In this document: piece by piece, positions 7,943 through 17,299 of the stretch
How the letters are laid out: each line of letters starts with the position of its first letter
How positions within the stretch are numbered: position 1 is the stretch's first letter
Assembly: GCA_963827705.1 (NCBI GenBank)
Contig: CAWHBN010000022.1
Location: 186,001-250,000 of the forward strand
Direction: 5' to 3'
DNA length: 64,000 nt
DNA from: JACDAN01 sp963827705
Lineage (GTDB): Bacteria; Actinomycetota; Thermoleophilia; Gaiellales; Gaiellaceae
Program-made: the position numbers and the translations under genes
Notes under the pieces: generated by a model
Database searches by the model: none
What the model saw: the letters and a program-made list of their open reading frames with translations, nothing else
Told to the model about the DNA's origin: nothing

Positions 7943-9583
7943 ATGCCTATGTCTCGCGGCCTTGTCCCGACAGCCGTCGTCCTCGGTGCGCTGCTTGCGG
8001 CGGGCCTCGGCGCGGCCGGATCGAAACGGTCTACGCAGGGAGTAGCAGCGCCGCGGCCGGGCGAGCCCGTCTTCCTGATCAGCGGCCGCGGCTGGGGCCA
8101 CGGTGTCGGGATGAGCCAGTGGGGCGCGAACGGCTTCGCGAAGAGAGGGCACGACTATCGCCGCATCCTCGCGCATTACTACCGCGGGACGACGATCGGC
8201 AAGGCGCCGGTCGCCAAGGTGCGGGTCCTGCTCGCCGGCAGCAAGCCGACGCTGACGATCTCGTCCGACGCGCCGTACCGCGTGCGCGACGCCTCCGGCC
8301 GCACCCGGACCGTCATGGGAAAGCAGGTGGTCGGCCCGGGCCTGAAGGTCAAGGTCAAGGGTATGAAGAAGCGCGCCGCGCTCAAGGCGCCGCTCGTGTT
8401 CCTCCCCGGCGACGAGCCGCTGCAGCTCGACCGCCGCTACCGAGGCACGATCCAGGTCGACAAGGTCGGTCAGCGTCTGCGGGCGATCAACGTGGTCGGG
8501 CTCGAGCAATACCTCTACGGCGTCGTCCCGGCGGAGGTTCCGGATGACTGGGTGCCGGAGGTCTTGAAGGCTCAGGCCGTGGCGGCGCGCTCGTACGCGC
8601 TGGCCACTCGGAAGACCGGCGGCGCGTTCGACCTCTTCCCCGATGTCCGCAGCCAGGTCTATCGCGGGGTGGACGAGGAGGAGGAGTCCACCAACGCCGC
8701 GGTCGACGAGACCGGCGGCGAGGTGCTCATGTACGGCGGCCGCCTCGTGGTTGCGTACTTCCACTCGACCTCGGGTGGTCGGACGGCGTCGGTCGAGGAC
8801 GTCTGGGTCGGGTCCAAGCGGACGCCATACCTGACCGGTGTCCCCGATCCGTACGACTCGATCTCGCCGCACCACATCTGGGGCCCCTTGGTCATGCCGG
8901 CCGGCCGCCTGCAGCGCCTCCTCAAAGCGCCCGGCCGCCTGCTCGACGTCCGGACGACGACGAACGCGTCGGCCCGGGCGGACACCGTTGTCGGCATCGG
9001 AACCGGTGGCGAGGCCTCGGCCAAGGCGGGTGACGTGCGTCGCGCCCTCGGTCTCCGCTCGACGTGGTTCCGCGTGGGCGTGCTCGCGCTGCCGCAGCCC
9101 GCGAAACCGCACGTGTTCGGAGGCACGACCAAGCTCACGGGCACCGCGCGCGCTGTCGATGGCTTTCGCATGGAATACCTGGGACCAACGGGCTGGCGCG
9201 CGGTCGCCACCCCGAAGCCCGCGGGGGACGGCAGCTTCTCGGTCGCGGTGCGCCCGACGGCGACGGCGCAGTACCGGCTCAGCCTCGGCGCCGCTCGAAC
9301 GGGCGCGATCCGCCTCGGCGTGGCGCCCCAGGTTCGGCTGCTCCCGGTCACGGACGCGCTGGAGCTTCGCGGCACCATGCGGCCCGCGATCATCGGGGCA
9401 GCGGTCGAGATCCAGCGTCAATCCGGAACAGCCTGGGGCAAGGTCGGCCGGGCGACGGTCGCCGAAGCCGGCGCCTTCAGCGCCGCGATCAATGTTCCGC
9501 CGGGCCGGTATCGCGCCCGGATCGCGCGGCCGGGCCGCGGTTTCGTCGCCGGAACGAGTCAGACTCTGGTGGTGACGGGATGA
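7943..9583 (+). CDS. SpoIID/LytB-domain secreted protein
   Basis: A 546-residue exported protein. Residues 5-27 are a hydrophobic signal or anchor. SGRGWGHGVGMSQWGA (near residue 47) and VVPAEVPDDW, LKAQAVAARSYAL and STSGGRTASVEDVW mark the SpoIID domain, a peptidoglycan lytic transglycosylase family in spore-formers and widespread in non-sporulating actinobacteria. The C-terminal 150 residues look like beta-sandwich repeats. The next gene starts inside its stop codon (ATGA), so the protease is co-translated. A cell-wall role is inferred from the domain. Confidence 0.82.
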   Translation: MPMSRGLVPTAVVLGALLAAGLGAAGSKRSTQGVAAPRPGEPVFLISGRGWGHGVGMSQWGANGFAKRGHDYRRILAHYYRGTTIGKAPVAKVRVLLAGSKPTLTISSDAPYRVRDASGRTRTVMGKQVVGPGLKVKVKGMKKRAALKAPLVFLPGDEPLQLDRRYRGTIQVDKVGQRLRAINVVGLEQYLYGVVPAEVPDDWVPEVLKAQAVAARSYALATRKTGGAFDLFPDVRSQVYRGVDEEEESTNAAVDETGGEVLMYGGRLVVAYFHSTSGGRTASVEDVWVGSKRTPYLTGVPDPYDSISPHHIWGPLVMPAGRLQRLLKAPGRLLDVRTTTNASARADTVVGIGTGGEASAKAGDVRRALGLRSTWFRVGVLALPQPAKPHVFGGTTKLTGTARAVDGFRMEYLGPTGWRAVATPKPAGDGSFSVAVRPTATAQYRLSLGAARTGAIRLGVAPQVRLLPVTDALELRGTMRPAIIGAAVEIQRQSGTAWGKVGRATVAEAGAFSAAINVPPGRYRARIARPGRGFVAGTSQTLVVTG

Positions 9584-11217
9584 GACGCCTCTTTGCAGTC
9601 GCCGTGCTGGCGCTGGCGCTGCCGGGAGCCGCGGATGCGGCCCGGTATGCCGTCGGGATCGCGCCCGGCGCGGACCGAGCAGCGGTGGCCCGGGCCGTCG
9701 AGGAGCGCACAGGCGGCAAGGTCGAGCCGCTCGCTCCCTTCGCGCTCGCGCTCGATTCGCCCCGAGTCAGAGGGGTCGCGCGGCTTCCGGGCGTCGCCTA
9801 CGTCGAGCGGCTCGGCTCCAGGGGGCGGGCGCTCTCCTTCCTGCCGACAGACCCGATGGCGACCCGCCAGTGGCACCTCAATGCGGTGCAGGCATTCGAC
9901 GCCTGGCTCCAGCGCCCCACGCTTCCCTCGATGCGCGTCGCCGTGATCGACTCGGGCATCGATGGGGGACATCCGGAGTTCGCAGGTCGGATCGCCGCGG
10001 CGCGGAGCTTCGTCGGCGGCTCGGCACGCCGCGACCGGCACGGCCACGGAACCTTCATCGCCGGCCTGATCGCGGCGTCGCTCAACAACGGAGTGGGGAT
10101 CTCCGGCATGGCGTTCCCGGCCCAGCTGCTCGTCGCGAAAGTCGTTCGCCCGGACGGCGTCGTCCCACTCGAGGCGGAGGCACGTGCGATCCGCTGGGCG
10201 GTCGACCAGGGTGCCGCGGTCATCAACCTCAGCCTCGGCGGCGTGCGTGATCCTGCAGACCAGAGCAGGGACAGCTTCTCCCCGCTCGAGGCCAGCGCGG
10301 TCGAGTACGCGATCCGCAGGGGCGTGATCGTCGTCGCGGCCGTCGGGAACGGCGACAACGCGCCGGAGATGCCGTGGCGCTACGCGAGCTATCCGGCGGC
10401 TCTGCCCCACGTCCTCGGCGTGAGCGCCGTCTCGCGTGACGGCTCGGTGCCGGGCTTCTCCAACCGCGATCCGGTCTACAACGACCTCTCCGCCCCGGGC
10501 GACGAGCTGTTCTCGACGCTGCCCCGGGCGATCACCGCGCGAAGGCCGCTCTGCGCCGACCAGGGGTACTCCGACTGCGGTCCGCAGGAGTACTTGCGAC
10601 CGCAGGGGACGTCGTTCGCTGCAGCCGTTGCGTCCGCCGGGGCGGTGCTCGTCCGCGGAGCGTGGCCGAATGCGCGGAGGGACCAAGTCATGGCGCTCCT
10701 CCAGCGCACGGCCACGGACATGACTTCGGCGACCGGCTGCCGGCGTTGCGCGGACGGCCGCGACGCGATCAGCGGCTGGGGCCGATTGAACATCGCAGCG
10801 GCCGTCGGCTACGCGGGTCGTCTGGCACCCCTCGACCGCACCGAGCCGAACGACGACGCAGGAGCCCGATCCTTCCGCGTGCGGAAGCCCACGGTCAACC
10901 GCAGCGCCTCACTCGATTTCTGGGACGACCAGAACGACGTCTACGCGGTGCGACTACGCCGCGGCGGCCGGCTCGTGGCAACCCTGAGCCGAGCCACCGC
11001 CAACGTGAGCCTCGTGCTCTGGAAGCCGGGAACGCGGAGCGTGAACGAGCGGCGCTCGCTGGCCAACGTCGCCGCGCAGTCGGTCAGCGTGGGCCGAGTG
11101 AAGGTCGTGCGCTTCGGCCTGCAGAGCCGCGTCCGTCGAGCCGGGATCTACTACCTCCAGGTCTCGATCACCGAGCCGGGCGCGACCGCCTACACCCTGC
11201 GCACCGTCCGCCGCTAG
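9580..11217 (+). CDS. secreted subtilisin-like serine protease (S8)
   Basis: A 545-residue exported protease. Residues 1-18 are a signal peptide (RRLFAVAVLALALPGAADA). Residues 19-75 resemble an inhibitor-type propeptide. The catalytic triad is visible: Asp in VAVIDSGID, His in DRHGHGTFIAG and Ser in GTSFAAAVAS. The last 130 residues after the catalytic domain look like a pre-peptidase C-terminal beta domain. The ATG at 9580 overlaps the upstream TGA by 4 nt. Its TAG shares a CTAG with the convergent acetyltransferase. Confidence 0.88.
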   Translation: MRRLFAVAVLALALPGAADAARYAVGIAPGADRAAVARAVEERTGGKVEPLAPFALALDSPRVRGVARLPGVAYVERLGSRGRALSFLPTDPMATRQWHLNAVQAFDAWLQRPTLPSMRVAVIDSGIDGGHPEFAGRIAAARSFVGGSARRDRHGHGTFIAGLIAASLNNGVGISGMAFPAQLLVAKVVRPDGVVPLEAEARAIRWAVDQGAAVINLSLGGVRDPADQSRDSFSPLEASAVEYAIRRGVIVVAAVGNGDNAPEMPWRYASYPAALPHVLGVSAVSRDGSVPGFSNRDPVYNDLSAPGDELFSTLPRAITARRPLCADQGYSDCGPQEYLRPQGTSFAAAVASAGAVLVRGAWPNARRDQVMALLQRTATDMTSATGCRRCADGRDAISGWGRLNIAAAVGYAGRLAPLDRTEPNDDAGARSFRVRKPTVNRSASLDFWDDQNDVYAVRLRRGGRLVATLSRATANVSLVLWKPGTRSVNERRSLANVAAQSVSVGRVKVVRFGLQSRVRRAGIYYLQVSITEPGATAYTLRTVRR

Positions 11218-11864
11218 GCATCCAGCAGCTCGTCGCCCGGCACCTCGCGGATCTGCCGTGCCGGGTTTCCCACGACCACCGCTTTCGCGGGGACATCTTT
11301 CGTGACGACGGCGCCGGCGCCGACGAGCGCCTCCTCACCGACCTCGATCCCCGGGAGGAGCACCGCGGCGCCGCCGACGCGGGCGCCGCGACGGATCGTC
11401 GGGCCCCTGCGCAGCTCGTGCCGCTTCTCAGTCCTCCCCATGAAGTTGTCGTTCGTCGTCGCGACGCACGGGGCGATGAAGACGTCCTCCTCCAGCGTTG
11501 AGTAGGCGGTCACGTATGCGTTCGCCTGGATCTTCGTCCGCGCGCCGATCGTCGTGTCGTTCTCGACCAGCGACCCGCGGCCCACGACCACGTCCTCGCC
11601 GAGCTCGCAGCGCTCGCGGACGCAGCTCTGGTCGCCGATGACCGACCGCGCGCCGATCCGCGTCCCCGCGAAGACCACGGCGCCGGTCGAGACGATCGTC
11701 CCGTCACCGAGCTCGAGCGGCGGCAGATCCTCACGCTTCGCCGTCGAGCGTGCCGAGAGCGACGGCTGTTTTCCGAGGACGACGTTGTCGCCGATCCGGC
11801 AGCCGTCGCCGATCACCGTCCCGGGGTAGATGACGACGTTCTGGCCGGCCGTGTAGTTGCTCAA
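11214..11864 (-). CDS. left-handed beta-helix acetyltransferase, WbpD/WlbB-like
   Basis: Hexapeptide-repeat acyltransferase of 216 residues. The repeats run through IYPGTVIGDGCRIGDNVVLG and later coils, and the tail VVVGNPARQIREV is standard. The context suggests it N-acetylates the 3-amino group of a UDP-2-acetamido-3-amino uronic acid, as WbpD does. The TTG start at 11864 forms a TTGA overlap with the oxidoreductase stop, which is why it was chosen over upstream alternatives. It is the last gene of a four-gene minus-strand operon and ends convergently in a shared CTAG. Confidence 0.78.
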   Translation of the reverse strand: MSNYTAGQNVVIYPGTVIGDGCRIGDNVVLGKQPSLSARSTAKREDLPPLELGDGTIVSTGAVVFAGTRIGARSVIGDQSCVRERCELGEDVVVGRGSLVENDTTIGARTKIQANAYVTAYSTLEEDVFIAPCVATTNDNFMGRTEKRHELRRGPTIRRGARVGGAAVLLPGIEVGEEALVGAGAVVTKDVPAKAVVVGNPARQIREVPGDELLDA

Positions 11865-12835
11865 GCCGGGGCGCGTTCGAGAGAGTGCTGGAGCTGTTCG
11901 AGCACCCGGACGACGGCGGCGCCGTCCCGCGCGGCGACCATCGGGTCGCCGTCCCCCGCGACGAGCGAGAGGAAGTGCCGGCATTCGAGCCGCAGCGGCT
12001 CGTCGTTCGGGATCTTCGGGATGTAGATGTCGCCCGTGCGCGTGCGCCACTCCCCGTAGCTCTCGGCCCGCTGCTCGGTGCCCTTGTCGTACACCGTGAT
12101 CTTGCGCTCGAGGTCCATGTCGTCGAAGACGGCCATCTTGTTCTTCCCGACCACCGTCATCTCGCGTTTCTTGTGCGGATCGAGCCACGACAGATGCATG
12201 TGAGCCACGACTCCCGACGGGAAGCGGAGGTAGCAAAACACGATGTCCTCAACGCCTTCGTTGTGGTACGCCTCGCCGCGGGCCCAGACCTCGGAAGGCT
12301 CCTCACCGATCAGGTGGAGGATTACGGACAGGTCGTGGACGCCCAGCGACCAGAGTGCGTTCTCGTCCTTGCGGATCTGCCCGAGGTTCTGACGATTCCC
12401 GTAGAGGTAGAGGACGTCCCCCAGCTCACCGGACTCGATCAGCTCCTTCAGCTTCGTGACCGCGGGGTGGTACAGCAGGAGGTGACCCGGGAGGAGGACG
12501 AGGTTGCGCTCCTCGGCGAGGGCGACGAGCTCGTCCGCCTCCGAGGCGGAGAGCGCCGGAGGCTTCTCGACGAAGACGTGCTTGCCCGCCTCGAGCGCCT
12601 GGCGCGCGAGCTCGTAGTGCGTCGTTACCGGCGTGGCGACCACGACGGCCTGGAGGGAGTCGTCCTCGAGCAGATCCTCGAACCGGCTCGTCGTGCGGGC
12701 GCCCGGGTAGCGGGCGCCGAACTGGTCGAGCAGGTCGGCGGAGAGGTCGCAGAGCCAGGTCAGCTCGGCGAGGTCGTCGAAGTTGCGGGCGAGGTTCGGG
12801 CCCCAGTAGCCGAGGCCGGCGAGGCCGACCCGCAT
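11861..12835 (-). CDS. Gfo/Idh/MocA oxidoreductase, WbpB/WlbA-like
   Basis: A 324-residue NAD-dependent sugar oxidoreductase. MRVGLAGLGYWGPNLARNF is the Rossmann start and VFVEKPPALS carries the EKP motif. LGVHDLSVILHLIG holds the conserved His. By context it should oxidise C3 of UDP-GlcNAcA before transamination. The ATG at 12835 overlaps the preceding TGA by one base. No aminotransferase of the WbpE type, needed for the next step, lies in the window. Confidence 0.8.
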   Translation of the reverse strand: MRVGLAGLGYWGPNLARNFDDLAELTWLCDLSADLLDQFGARYPGARTTSRFEDLLEDDSLQAVVVATPVTTHYELARQALEAGKHVFVEKPPALSASEADELVALAEERNLVLLPGHLLLYHPAVTKLKELIESGELGDVLYLYGNRQNLGQIRKDENALWSLGVHDLSVILHLIGEEPSEVWARGEAYHNEGVEDIVFCYLRFPSGVVAHMHLSWLDPHKKREMTVVGKNKMAVFDDMDLERKITVYDKGTEQRAESYGEWRTRTGDIYIPKIPNDEPLRLECRHFLSLVAGDGDPMVAARDGAAVVRVLEQLQHSLERAPA

Positions 12836-14145
12836 CAGAGCTTCCAGACCTTCTCGCTCGACTTCCCGTTCCGGCCGGTGGCGTTGCGGAGGTCGACGAC
12901 CACGTGCGAGCGCTCGACGACGTCGTCGTAGTCGATGCCCGAGTGTGCGGTGACGATCACGACGCAGTCGTGATCCGAGGGCTCGAGCGGTGAGGAGCCC
13001 AGGCCGACCTCGGGGAGCTCGGGCACGTGCGGGTCGTGGTACGAGACCTCGGCTCCTGCGGCGCGGAGCAGCTCGATCAGCTTGAGGGCGGGCGACTCGC
13101 GTGTGTCGCCGATGTCCGACTTGTAGGCGACGCCGAGCACGAGCACCTTCGCACCGCTGAGCGACCGCTGCCGCCCGTGGTTGAGCGCCTGGGAGACGAG
13201 CGACCGGCAGTAGTACGGCATGTTCTCGTTGACTTTTCCGGCCAGCTCGATGAACTCGGTCGAGAAGTCGTACTCGCGCGCCTTCCACGTCAGGTAGAAG
13301 GGGTCGATCGGGATGCAGTGCCCCCCGAGGCCTGGCCCCGGCTGGAAGCTCATGAAGCCGAACGGCTTCGTCGCAGCGGCCTCGATCACCTCCCAGACGT
13401 CGATCTCCATCCGCTCGCAGAGCTGCGCGAGCTCGTTGACGAGCGCGATGTTGACGGAGCGGTAGATGTTCTCCAGGAGCTTCGTCAGCTCGGCCGCTTC
13501 CGGCGTCGAGACGCGGTGGACGGTGTCGACGGCTCCCTCGTAGAGCTGGGCGGCGCGCTCGGTGCACTCCGGGGTGATCCCGCCGACGATCTTCGGGACG
13601 TTCTTGGTCGTCCAGGTGCCGTTGCCCGGGTCGACCCGCTCGGGCGAGAACGCGAGGTGAAAGTCGCGGCCGGCCTTGAGGCCGGTGCTCTCGAGGATCG
13701 GCTGGATCACCTCGCGTGTCGTCCGCGGGTACGTGGTGGACTCGAGGACGACGAGGTGGCCGTTCCGGAGCCGCACGCTGATCTGCTCGGCGGCGCTGAT
13801 CACGATCGAGAGGTCCGGCTCACGCTGCTTCGAGAGAGGGGTCGGGAGGGCGATCAGGATCGCGTCGGCGCGCCGGAGCTCGTTGTAGTCCGTCGTCGCT
13901 CGGATCTGCCCGTCGCGCACGAGCGCCGCGAGCTCGTCGGAGGGCACGTCGATGATGTGGCTCACGCCACGGTTGATTCCGTCGACGACCTCGGGCGAGA
14001 CGTCGATCAGCAAGACCGAGCGGCCGGCGTTCGCCAATGTGTGTGCGAGCGGGACGCCGACATAGCCGGCGCCGACGACTGCGGCATCCCAGGTCTTGGC
14101 GTCCTGGGACTGCGGGGCGAGCGGCTCTGTTCTCTCTTCAAGCAT
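12835..14145 (-). CDS. nucleotide-sugar 6-dehydrogenase (UDP-GlcNAc/ManNAc type)
   Basis: A 436-residue UDP-sugar dehydrogenase. AAVVGAGYVGVPLAHTLANAG binds NAD, STTYPRTTREV and AFSPERVDPGN are family motifs, and GLGGHCIPIDPFYL contains the catalytic Cys. VLVLGVAYKSDIGDTRESPA marks the C-terminal domain. WbpA oxidises UDP-GlcNAc and WecC oxidises UDP-ManNAc; sequence reading alone does not decide. The WbpB- and WbpD-like neighbours favour WbpA, while the 2-epimerase 3 nt upstream leaves WecC possible. Confidence 0.85.
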   Translation of the reverse strand: MLEERTEPLAPQSQDAKTWDAAVVGAGYVGVPLAHTLANAGRSVLLIDVSPEVVDGINRGVSHIIDVPSDELAALVRDGQIRATTDYNELRRADAILIALPTPLSKQREPDLSIVISAAEQISVRLRNGHLVVLESTTYPRTTREVIQPILESTGLKAGRDFHLAFSPERVDPGNGTWTTKNVPKIVGGITPECTERAAQLYEGAVDTVHRVSTPEAAELTKLLENIYRSVNIALVNELAQLCERMEIDVWEVIEAAATKPFGFMSFQPGPGLGGHCIPIDPFYLTWKAREYDFSTEFIELAGKVNENMPYYCRSLVSQALNHGRQRSLSGAKVLVLGVAYKSDIGDTRESPALKLIELLRAAGAEVSYHDPHVPELPEVGLGSSPLEPSDHDCVVIVTAHSGIDYDDVVERSHVVVDLRNATGRNGKSSEKVWKL

Positions 14146-14148
14146 GCG

Positions 14149-15185
14149 TCACAGGCTAATCAGAACGTCTGCGATTCGGCCCGCGGCCTGGCCGTCGCCG
14201 TACAACTCCGGACGGTTGGGAGGCATGTGTGCATTCGCCGCCGCTTTCGCGATCGCGTCGGGATCGTCGTCAACCAGCACGTTCGCGCCCAGTTCCACAG
14301 TGTCCTTCCATTCGGTCGACGGCCGGAGGGTCACGCACGGCACGCCATACCAGTACGCCTCCTTCTGGAGCCCGCCCGAGTCTGTGAGGATCACTCTGGC
14401 CTGCGAGGCCAGCGCCGCGAAGTCCATGTACCCCAGTGGATCGACCAGCGCGACATTCGTTCCAAGTAACAGTCTGTTACTAGCGATCGCGGCTCCCGTT
14501 CTCGGGTGCGCTGGGAAGACGACCCGCTCGCCCAGCCGGGACAGGCCTTCGAGGATCCGCGCAAGGCGGTCGGGTTGGACGTTCGCCTCCCGGTGCACCG
14601 TGGCGACGGCGTAGTCGCCCCCCTCGAGACCGATTCCTCCAGGATCCGCGAGCGCTCGCGGGCCAGGGGTGCGAGACGCATGTTCGCGTCGGCCATGACG
14701 TCTCCGACCACGTCGATTCGGCCCTGAACCCCCTCCGCTTCGAGCACGTCCTTCGAGCGCTCGTCCGGTGTGAAGAGGAGTGACGAGATGCGGTCGACTT
14801 CGATGCGATTGTGCTCCTCGGGCATCGTGAGGTCGCCGCTGCGAAGCCCGGCCTCGACGTGCGCGACGGGCGACCGGCCGGCCGCTCTCGCCCCGGCCAG
14901 GGTCGAGTTCGTGTCGCCGTAGACGAGCACCCAGTCGGGCCGCTCGGCGTCGACAGCGGCGGCGATCGCCGGAGTCAGGCGCTCGACGTCCGCGGTCTGG
15001 AGGTCGAGCGAGTAGGCGGGCGGCGGGAGCTCGAGCTCCTCGAAGAAGACGTCCGAGAGCTCACGGTCGTAGTGCTGCCCGGTGTGGACGACGACCTCTC
15101 CGATCCCGCGTCCGCGGAGCGCGACCGACAGTGGCCCGGACTTGATGAACTGCGGCCTGTTCCCGACGACGGAGAGGACCTTCAC
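14149..15185 (-). pseudogene. wecB: UDP-GlcNAc 2-epimerase (non-hydrolysing), frameshifted
   Basis: Two frames together make a full-length epimerase. The first, from 15185, has VVGNRPQFIKSGPLS, HTGQHYD, VYGDTNSTLAG, HVEAGLRSGDLTMPEE and NR. The frame then shifts near 14635, and the second part carries ATVHREAN, FPAHPRTG, LTDSGGLQKEAYW and LGANVLVDDD. One missing base around 14630-14640 explains it, and the total corresponds to about 345 residues. It is the first gene of the acidic-sugar operon. Either the gene is dead or one base is missing from the sequence. The intact conservation on both sides favours a sequence error. Confidence 0.82.
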
Positions 15186-15204
15186 GGCCCCGCAAGCCTA
15201 GGAC

Positions 15205-16134
15205 TCAGGCGGCCGGCGCGAACCAGGTCTTGGCCGTCGGTTCCGTCTCGAAGAAGTCCGACAGCAGGCGAGACACCTTGCGGACGCCGCTCGGCGACGG
15301 GTGCATCCCGTCCTCGAGGACGTCCTCGCACGCCCACGTCAGGCCGTCTCGCCGCCCGGCCAGCCCGTCCGTCCAGAGGTAGGGGCCCCACCCGACCCAC
15401 ACTCGGCCGAGCCGCCCCTGGATCCCGTCCTGCACGAGCCACTTCGCGGCGAAGCCGGTCTCGTAGGCGAACGGCTCCGGGTTCAGGTGGGTCACCGCAT
15501 AGCCGCCGTAGGTCCGGCTCGAGACATAGATCAGGCGCAGGTTCGGAAAGCGGTTGGCGAGGAGCCGGACGATGGTGCGGAGATGCGTCTGGAGCGCCCG
15601 GGCGTCCTGCGGAAACGGGCGGTCTTCGCCCGAGATCGCCTGCTTCAGCCAGACGACCTGGACCTGACCGCGTGTGAGCCGCGCGCGCCGGATGCGGGCG
15701 TCGAGGTTCGTCCAGTAGACGGCCTTCGCCTTCGAGATCCGGGTCGCGTCCCAGCCGCCGCCTGGGCCCTCGACGAAGGTCAGACTCCGGTTCGTCGACG
15801 GATCCTGCGCCGCGGCCTTCGCGAAGGCCGAGAACTCTGTCATCGCGTTCGACATCCCGACGCCGACGACGCCGATCCGCCCGTGGATCGGACGTACGCG
15901 CCGAGCCGCGTTGAGCCCGCGCAGCAGGTGGGCCCGCGGAGGCTTGTTCGCGGCGGCCGGGTACAGGCCGCCGAGCTGGCCGCGGTGCCGCGTCCTGTTC
16001 ATGTCGGTCAGCGGCCTCAGGCCCGTTTGCCGCACGGAACAATCCGCCGCCGTCCGCGCCTCGCCCGCCGGCGAGTGAGCGGCGACGGGAACGATGGCGA
16101 GGGCGAGGAGCGGGATGAGTCGAATCCGCTTCAC
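15205..16134 (-). CDS. secreted SGNH-hydrolase-like protein
   Basis: A protein of about 309 residues from a GTG at 16134, giving a signal peptide (KRIRLIPLLALAIVPVAA). The remainder has features of an SGNH esterase-like fold: IGVVGVGMSN near the N-terminus, a central VQVVWLKQA, LIYVSSRTYGGY and a C-terminal EDGMHPSPSGVRKVS, where DG.H.S supplies a plausible Asp/His pair. The nucleophile Ser would be in the GMSN segment. An upstream TTG at 16179 is possible but precedes the signal sequence. The substrate is unknown, and a surface-glycan esterase is only a guess from context. Confidence 0.6.
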   Translation of the reverse strand: MKRIRLIPLLALAIVPVAAHSPAGEARTAADCSVRQTGLRPLTDMNRTRHRGQLGGLYPAAANKPPRAHLLRGLNAARRVRPIHGRIGVVGVGMSNAMTEFSAFAKAAAQDPSTNRSLTFVEGPGGGWDATRISKAKAVYWTNLDARIRRARLTRGQVQVVWLKQAISGEDRPFPQDARALQTHLRTIVRLLANRFPNLRLIYVSSRTYGGYAVTHLNPEPFAYETGFAAKWLVQDGIQGRLGRVWVGWGPYLWTDGLAGRRDGLTWACEDVLEDGMHPSPSGVRKVSRLLSDFFETEPTAKTWFAPAA

Positions 16135-16197
16135 CCTCCCAGGGTAGGGACACGCTGTTAGCCGGAAGTAAGCAGGCAAGGGCGATACTTCCTGCTG

Positions 16198-17130
16198 ATG
16201 ACGCAGAGGGACGACGAGCAGCGCCCCCGTCTCGCGGGCGCTGCAGGGCGCGCGGCGTTCTTTCCGGCGCGCGCGGCCGCGCGTGCTTGGCGCGCGCCGA
16301 TCGAGGAAGCGGTGGACGAGGTTCTGTCGGCGCCCGAGTTCGCGCGTGTCCTGGACCGCTCACTTGCCGGCTCATTGCCGGAGGAGCTCGCCCGTTCGCT
16401 CGTCCGCCATCGCGTGCTCGAGCGCGTCGTCGCCGAGCTCGCGGCGAGCGGCGAGCTCGAGCGGCTCGTGACTGCCGCGCTCGCGAGCCCGAGGACGAAC
16501 GAGCTCACGGACAAGGTGCTGGCGAGCGACGAGACTCAGCGCGCGCTGTACCACGTTGCCTCCAGTCCCGAGCTTCGCGACGCGATCGCCAAGCAGACGA
16601 CGGGGCTGGCGGACGAGGTCATCTCCGGCCTTCGCGCCCGCGCCGAACAGCTCGACGACCGGGCTGAGGAGGTCTTGCGCCGCCCCACGCGAGCCGGTCA
16701 CCCGGTGTATGCCGGGGTCGCGACGCGCACCTTCGCGCTGGCGACCGACGCCGCACTGACGATCGTCATCTGGATGTCCCTGGTCGGCCTGGGTGCGCTC
16801 ATCTCGACCCTCGTCGGGAGCCTCCGCCCCGAGTGGCTCGTGGGTGTGCTGCTCGCGTCGGGGTGGACGCTGGTCGTGGGCGGCTACTTCGTCCTCTTCT
16901 GGAGCTCGGCCGGACAGACACCGGGAATGCGGCTGCTTCGCCTACGGGTCCGCGGGCCTACCGGCAACCCTCCGTCGATCAGCCGCTCACTCGTGCGTTT
17001 CGTGGGTCTCGTGCTCGCGATCGTGCCCTTCTTCGCGGGCTTTCTCCCGATTCTCTTCACCGAGCGACGACGGGGCCTCCCCGACCTCCTCGCGGGAACA
17101 GTCGTCGTCTACGAGCACCGGCAGCCCTGA
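16198..17130 (+). CDS. RDD-family membrane protein
   Basis: A 310-residue protein. Residues 1-170 are helical and charged with an amphipathic repeat (SLPEELARSLV, HRVLERVVAEL, SGELERLVTAAL). The C-terminal part is an RDD domain with three or four membrane helices (TFALATDAALTIVIWMSLVG, WLVGVLLASGWTLVVGGYF, FVGLVLAIVPFFAGFLPIL) and the end motif RRRGLPDLLAGTVVV. The function of RDD proteins is poorly defined. It is divergent from the SGNH-like gene across about 60 bp. Confidence 0.78.
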   Translation: MTQRDDEQRPRLAGAAGRAAFFPARAAARAWRAPIEEAVDEVLSAPEFARVLDRSLAGSLPEELARSLVRHRVLERVVAELAASGELERLVTAALASPRTNELTDKVLASDETQRALYHVASSPELRDAIAKQTTGLADEVISGLRARAEQLDDRAEEVLRRPTRAGHPVYAGVATRTFALATDAALTIVIWMSLVGLGALISTLVGSLRPEWLVGVLLASGWTLVVGGYFVLFWSSAGQTPGMRLLRLRVRGPTGNPPSISRSLVRFVGLVLAIVPFFAGFLPILFTERRRGLPDLLAGTVVVYEHRQP

Positions 17131-17138
17131 GAGAGAAA

Positions 17139-17160
17139 GCGCGCCAGAAGCAGGCGCGTT
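17139..17160. terminator. possible terminator hairpin after RDD gene
   Basis: The short inverted repeat GCGCGCC/GGCGCGT with a 7-base spacer lies between the RDD gene and the minus-strand tRNA. There is no T tract. It could end the two convergent transcripts. Weak evidence. Confidence 0.35.
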
Positions 17161-17165
17161 GAAGG

Positions 17166-17238
17166 TGGGCCGTGAAGGATTCGAACCTTCGACCTTGGGA
17201 TTAAGAGTCCCCTGCTCTACCAACTGAGCTAACGGCCC
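17166..17238 (-). tRNA. tRNA-Lys (CTT anticodon)
   Basis: The minus strand folds as a standard 73-base tRNA. The acceptor stem GGGCCGT/ACGGCCC pairs fully with A as discriminator. The D loop is AGCTCAGTTGGTAGAGC. The anticodon loop CTCTTAA reads AAG, and the T arm contains GGTTCGAATCC. CCA is not encoded. Confidence 0.96.
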
Positions 17239-17299
17239 GTCGGCAGGCGAGTATAGCCAGGGCATTTAGGCTCTCCTGAACCGCGAAGAGAGGAGAGCC

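Noticed and set aside
7814..9421. Long open frame on the minus strand opposite the SpoIID-like gene
   Set aside because: It runs fully antisense to a clear domain protein, is rich in Arg/Asp/Val without motifs, and is expected from high GC codon bias.
11214..12236. A longer version of the acetyltransferase extending into the oxidoreductase
   Set aside because: The added N-terminal part is antisense-like noise from the oxidoreductase frame; a TTG in a 4-nt overlap fits better.
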